Shown: piece by piece, positions 60,177-64,000 of the stretch
Position numbering within the stretch: the stretch's first letter is position 1
Layout of the letters: every line of letters starts with the position of its first letter
Assembly: GCF_028858725.1 (NCBI RefSeq)
Contig: NC_084790.1
Coordinates: 28,561,031 to 28,625,030 of the forward strand
Direction: 5' to 3'
Length of the DNA: 64,000 nucleotides
Origin: Colius striatus
Lineage: Eukaryota; Chordata; Aves; Coliiformes; Coliidae
The notes under the pieces: generated by a model
Databases searched by the model: none
Told to the model about the DNA's origin: nothing
Seen by the model: the letters and a program-made list of their open reading frames with translations, nothing else
Position numbers and translations under genes: made by a program

Positions 60177-60220
60177 ACCTAAGAAGAAAAAACACAACGC
60201 CATGAACCCTTTTTTACAAG
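60177..60220 (+). CDS. Candidate small exon with consensus donor
   Basis: The sequence ends CTTTTTTACAAG before GTAAGTACC, a near-perfect 5' splice site. Read back to a possible acceptor (TTTACAAACAG at 60176), the 44-nt frame gives PKKKKHNAMNPFLQ. The acceptor lacks a good pyrimidine tract. It enters in phase 2 and leaves in phase 1, so it does not join directly to the candidate at 57881-57918. Could be a real exon or a chance donor. Confidence 0.3.
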
Positions 60221-60599
60221 GTAAGTACCTTCTTGGTCATATGTGTTAATAGGTGATGGAGGTGCTGAAAAATGACTTGATGCAACTTTGGACAGGTTAA
60301 AAGCGTGAGAGAGTGTTGGAGTTTTTTATGTAAGTGATGGAATCCTTAGTAATTTTGATCCTATCCCATTTTTTTTTCTGTTTTTATCTCTATGCAAATA
60401 CCGACAGTTTGAAGGTATTTTAAAGCAGCTTGTGAAATAGTTTGTTTTGTGGTTTTGTTTTGTGGTTTTGTTTTTTTTCAGTATAAGCCTCATTGTACAT
60501 AAAATGGAAGAACATAAAGATCTGCAGAGCCAGATCTTGTCACTCTCATGCTGAAGACAGCCTCTATTTTGGCAGAATTTCCATGCAACCATGATGCCA

Positions 60600-61060
60600 A
60601 GGCTTGTGGACTATAATTTGCAGCTGTATTCAGTCAGCTGTTTCTGACCAGTTGAAAGGCCGTATCTTCTTTTGAGGGTATAAGATCTCATTGATTCCAT
60701 CACTGTACAACCAATCTTTTCTAATTTTGAGCTTGGTGCTGGGAGTTGCTGAACACCTTCAGAGTTACTTCCCTCTGAGTCAGAGAGAGGTACAATACCT
60801 TGGCTTGAGAGGACATTCTTTGCACAGAGACTGAGCACTTCTTATCCCTAGACAGCTGGCATAGTTGCCTTCCAAAGATCCGGACCTGTGGCTCACACAG
60901 CTTGTGCAGCTTATCCAGCTCATTAGACAAAGCTGTATGGATGTGTGGCACAAAGCTCTGCGCCAGCTGCTGTGCATAGTGTGCAATTTGAATAGGGGCT
61001 GTGGAGGGTCCCTGTGTATCCTCACTGTGGGGACTGGAAGACTGGAAGCAGATGGAGAGA
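60600..61060 (-). pseudogene. Unidentified coding remnant, apparently frameshifted
   Basis: On the - strand one frame contains QIAHYAQQLAQSFVPHIHTA, then LSNELDKLHKLCEPQVRIFG and RQLCQLSRDKK, a helical, protein-like sequence. Near 60800 this frame loses character, while the neighbouring frame becomes protein-like (SDSEGSNSEGVQQLPAPSSK, then MRSYTLKRRYG). This pattern suggests one ancestral coding sequence broken by a small indel. A pyrimidine-rich acceptor-like stretch (TTTTCTCTCCATCTGCTTCC then AG) precedes it near 61050, so a genuine exon with an unrecognised splice site is also possible. I do not recognise the family. Confidence 0.4.
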
Positions 61061-61214
61061 AAACTGAGCAGTTTCTTCCTCCTGGAAGAAGTAAGGCTTT
61101 TCAACAGTTCAACATGACTATGCAAGGCCCTTAATATTTTCAGCTATCAGAATTGTACTTCACATGGCTGTCATGGATATATAAACTCTATGTGTTCCTA
61201 GCCCACTTTTGCAG

Positions 61215-61254
61215 ACACGGCCACACAGAGAAATTCATCGTGAAGTGAACACAG
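61215..61254 (+). CDS. Candidate 40-nt exon
   Basis: The acceptor CCTAGCCCACTTTTGCAG and donor CAG|GTAATA bracket 40 nt. Phase 0 reads TRPHREIHREVNT. If joined in phase 1 to the candidate at 60177-60220, the join would read DTATQRNSS and stop. Neither is supported by a family match. Confidence 0.2.
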
Positions 61255-62483
61255 GTAATACTGTTTGATGCATCCTGTGAATTAATTTCCAAATCAAGGC
61301 ATGCATTATGCATTGTGCTGAAAATATTTGCTGCTTCATTGCCTTGGCTTAGTATAGTTCACTAATCTATTTACAACAAAGGGAGCTAATGGAGCACGTA
61401 ACGACTTTTTACTGAAGTTTAGTTGTCTGTATGCTTTGATGTTAGGGATAACCTATCACACCAAAATGAAGCTTTTCTTTAAAGAAAGATGGTCACCATG
61501 ATTTTATCTCATTATAGCCTTGACAGAAAAGGTCACTGGTAGGAAGTAGGTTAACCCCAAAAGATGGCACATGCAGCTTGTGAATATTAGGAATATTCTC
61601 TAGGCTTTTGATATATGTAAGCACAGCCTTGAATTTTTTTACAGAGATATATGACATCATAAAATATAAATTGTCATATTTCGTATGGCACTGCAATATT
61701 GAGTTATTTTCCAGATAAAACCTCAACAGTGAAACTCGCTTAAGCTGGCCTACTTATAAGCGTATATGAGTGCGGGATTACTCATCTGAGAAATAGGCTA
61801 AGCTCTACAATTTATTTGGTGATCTTGATCATGGTAACACAGAGTTGCTGTTAATTTATCACCTATGAGGATTATTCCAAGTTTTGAAACCTCTAAACAC
61901 AACAAATTACTAACTCAAAAAGGAGAGTATGACAAAGAAATATTTCCTCTTTCACAAAATATATGTTTATGTAGGTTTTTATGCTCCAAAATAGTCTCTA
62001 TTCCTGAGGCATTATTAATATAATGTCATCCAATATTTGTTCTAGCTTTGGAATTTTAAGAGAAAATAAGCTTGAACACTGTCATGTTTAGTGTTTTTTT
62101 AAACTGTAATATTTTAAAAGACTTAAAATATCAAATCCTTTTCTTTTTAGAAAAGCTAGCTTATATAATTTATTGATTGCTTCATGATTCCTCTGCAGCA
62201 CAGTAATTTGGATACATAATACTTAAGAAAAAACTGCTATAAGCAGAAAAAAAATGCAGATCCTGCACAATATTGTTATTTTTCATTGTTCATGAACTCT
62301 TTTTTTGTACATATGGTACATGTAGTGCCTCAAAGTGAGATGACATGGTATAGATACTATGGGGAATTACATAATGCCTCGTTCAGTATTTTAGAATAAT
62401 ATTTAGTAGTATTCCTAATAATTTGGGGTTTTTTTGGGGGGGAAATTACTGATAATAGAACTATGTATGTGACAGAAGAAGAA
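61255..62483. other. Noncoding, no feature supported
   Basis: AT-rich sequence without splice-supported frames or recognised repeats. Confidence 0.55.
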
Positions 62484-62572
62484 CTGATCTAGGTGAGCCT
62501 GCTTCTGCAGGGGGGTTGGACTAGGTGATCTCTAAAGGTCCCTTCCAACCCCTACCACTCTATGACTCTATA
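62484..62572 (+). mobile_element. CR1 tail, very short
   Basis: About 90 bp of CR1 3' terminus: GATCTAGGTGAGCCTGCTTC, GGGGGTTGGACTAGGTGATC, CCTTCCAACCCCTACCACTC and the final TATGACTCTA. Extreme 5' truncation of a young subfamily. Confidence 0.95.
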
Positions 62573-64000
62573 ACTGTGGTTCCCTTTAAAATACTAAGGC
62601 TGGCTATTCAGGACTTAACTTTGAGTTCCATGCTTTCTTCAAATTGTTTTCTTGTGCTGAGATCAATCAACACAATTCTGAATCGGGATATTATCTATTC
62701 TAGACTACTGGGGAAAGAGTATGTGGTACAAATGTGATGTGAATGAATCCACTTTTTTTTTTTATTTACAGAATTTTATTCTAGTGTTTTAATATTTCTG
62801 GGAGAAGGACAAAGCAGAATCATAGAAGCTGAGTAAGAATGCCTAGTGATGTGTTCTTTCACAAGTAAGTGGAAGTCATTGGTTAAATAAAGGCCTCAAG
62901 CAAACACTCTGAGACACTTGAAATCCGCATTTTTCTGCAACAGATTGAAGTAGAGCTTGGTGACAGCCTGTTGTGAATAAATATTCATTAGCACAAGGTG
63001 ACAGAAAACAGATGCCCTGTGCAGATACAGAAAGCTAAGTAACAATGAGTTACTCAGAGGAAATAGTTACTGTCAAATAGAGGGCAGAAAATTTTTCTTT
63101 GAGCTGTGTTTTCAGCAAATGAGTAGGATGAGAAGTCTTAATTAAGTCCGTGGGAGACAAAAAGTGATGTGCCATGGCAGTGAATAGAGTATCTTCCTGG
63201 CCAGAGCTGCCTTTGTTTTTCACCTTTCAGATTCTCTAAAAAGCACTCTGGTGTACCTGCCTTTTATTCTTACCATTCGACTGTTGATAATAGGCCTAGT
63301 TTTCATTGTTAGAAATAATCCATGAATCCTCATATTGAAAACCGCTAACCATGGCCAGTCATTTCAAATGTGGCCAGTGAACTCAAGATGAACAGCTCTA
63401 CTGTTGGAGGTTGATGTAGCTGGATGCTATGTCAGCTATATGCACAGTCATTAACTTCTCCAAAACTCACTCCTGATATACCTTATGCTTAGCTTTTAAA
63501 AATTCAGACAACCAGAATTAATATCTCAAGTTTAAATGTTGTCTGTGACGACATTTTAACGGAGAAATTCACAAAAAGTGAATTCATTTGCTCTGACTGC
63601 ACTTAAAGTTGCCTGGAAGTGGGCCAGTTTTGGTCTGCAGATCAGATAGCTTCATTACCATAGCCTTGTTAATAAGCTGTGCTGAGCAAGCTCAAGTGTC
63701 TCTGCACCTGTCTCCAGAGCTACTTCAGGAGACAGAAAAAGAAAGTGTCCTTTGGGGAAAGCAGAACCCTTCTTTTGTGATAATTGCAAATACTTTCTTT
63801 TAAATCTACCCTACTAATTCTAGGTTTTCAAGCTGATAAACTCAGTTAGAGAATGGAGTTTGTGTAAGAGGCATTTATCCTGAAAAAGAAGTGCAGCTCA
63901 TTTTTTTATATTGCGAACCTCCTTGCTTCATGCTGTATCAACATTATCTCTTTTAATCCTGTCATTCTCAAAAGTTGGGGTATTTTTGTATACAAAGGTA
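62573..64000. other. Noncoding, no feature supported
   Basis: AT-rich, with a T run near 62751-62761. No exon or repeat family recognised up to the window edge. Confidence 0.55.

Noticed and set aside
1..64000. CRISPR arrays, operons, tRNA or rRNA genes, prophage-like modules
   Set aside because: No spaced direct repeats, cloverleaf or rRNA core sequence seen. Intron structure and CR1 repeats show vertebrate nuclear DNA, where such bacterial systems are not expected.

Overview
This is vertebrate, almost certainly avian, nuclear DNA. The coding content consists of short exons separated by long AT-rich introns with GT-AG boundaries. The interspersed repeats are those of bird genomes: many 3'-end fragments of CR1 non-LTR retrotransposons, with their typical ATTCTGTGATTCTG-type tail, and solo LTR-like blocks of avian endogenous retroviruses. 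I cannot name the species or the main gene.

Layout. Positions 1-7614 hold no exon I can support; they contain a 1.9 kb decayed CR1 and a small cluster of RFX-like (X-box) motifs near 3.1 kb. Positions 7615-36370 hold the one gene I am confident of, on the + strand. Eleven exons join in a single open frame of 309 codons from the first ATG, or 319 if the last exon is terminal. The product is rich in Ser, Arg, Lys and Glu, with several SR-like stretches and a better-ordered acidic/amphipathic module in exons G-H. I do not recognise the family. Eight consecutive internal exons are all phase 2-2 with lengths divisible by three, so each can be skipped without a frameshift. Its introns have collected an LTR-like block of about 1.35 kb and several CR1 copies, some on the opposite strand.

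Positions 36.4-46 kb look like 3' flank and intergenic DNA, with one CR1 and two ERV LTR-like blocks. A CpG island at about 46.43-47.42 kb is the only one in the window and is probably a promoter, possibly bidirectional. A perfect splice donor and a strong acceptor on the - strand suggest a leftward transcript, and a GTGAGT donor on the + strand suggests a rightward one. The island contains a 17-bp GC-rich tandem repeat.

Positions 47.4-64 kb are mostly noncoding. They contain four + strand CR1 tails, one - strand CR1, a perfect (CCTCT)15 pentanucleotide array, and four short candidate + strand exons whose phases do not all fit together. A - strand coding-like remnant at 60.6-61.1 kb appears frameshifted.

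I see no CRISPR array, operon, tRNA or rRNA, and nothing that makes a convincing case for a new system. The most informative observations are the run of symmetric exons in the SR-rich gene, the possible divergent transcripts at the CpG island, and the inverted ends of the LTR-like block at 20.4-21.8 kb.
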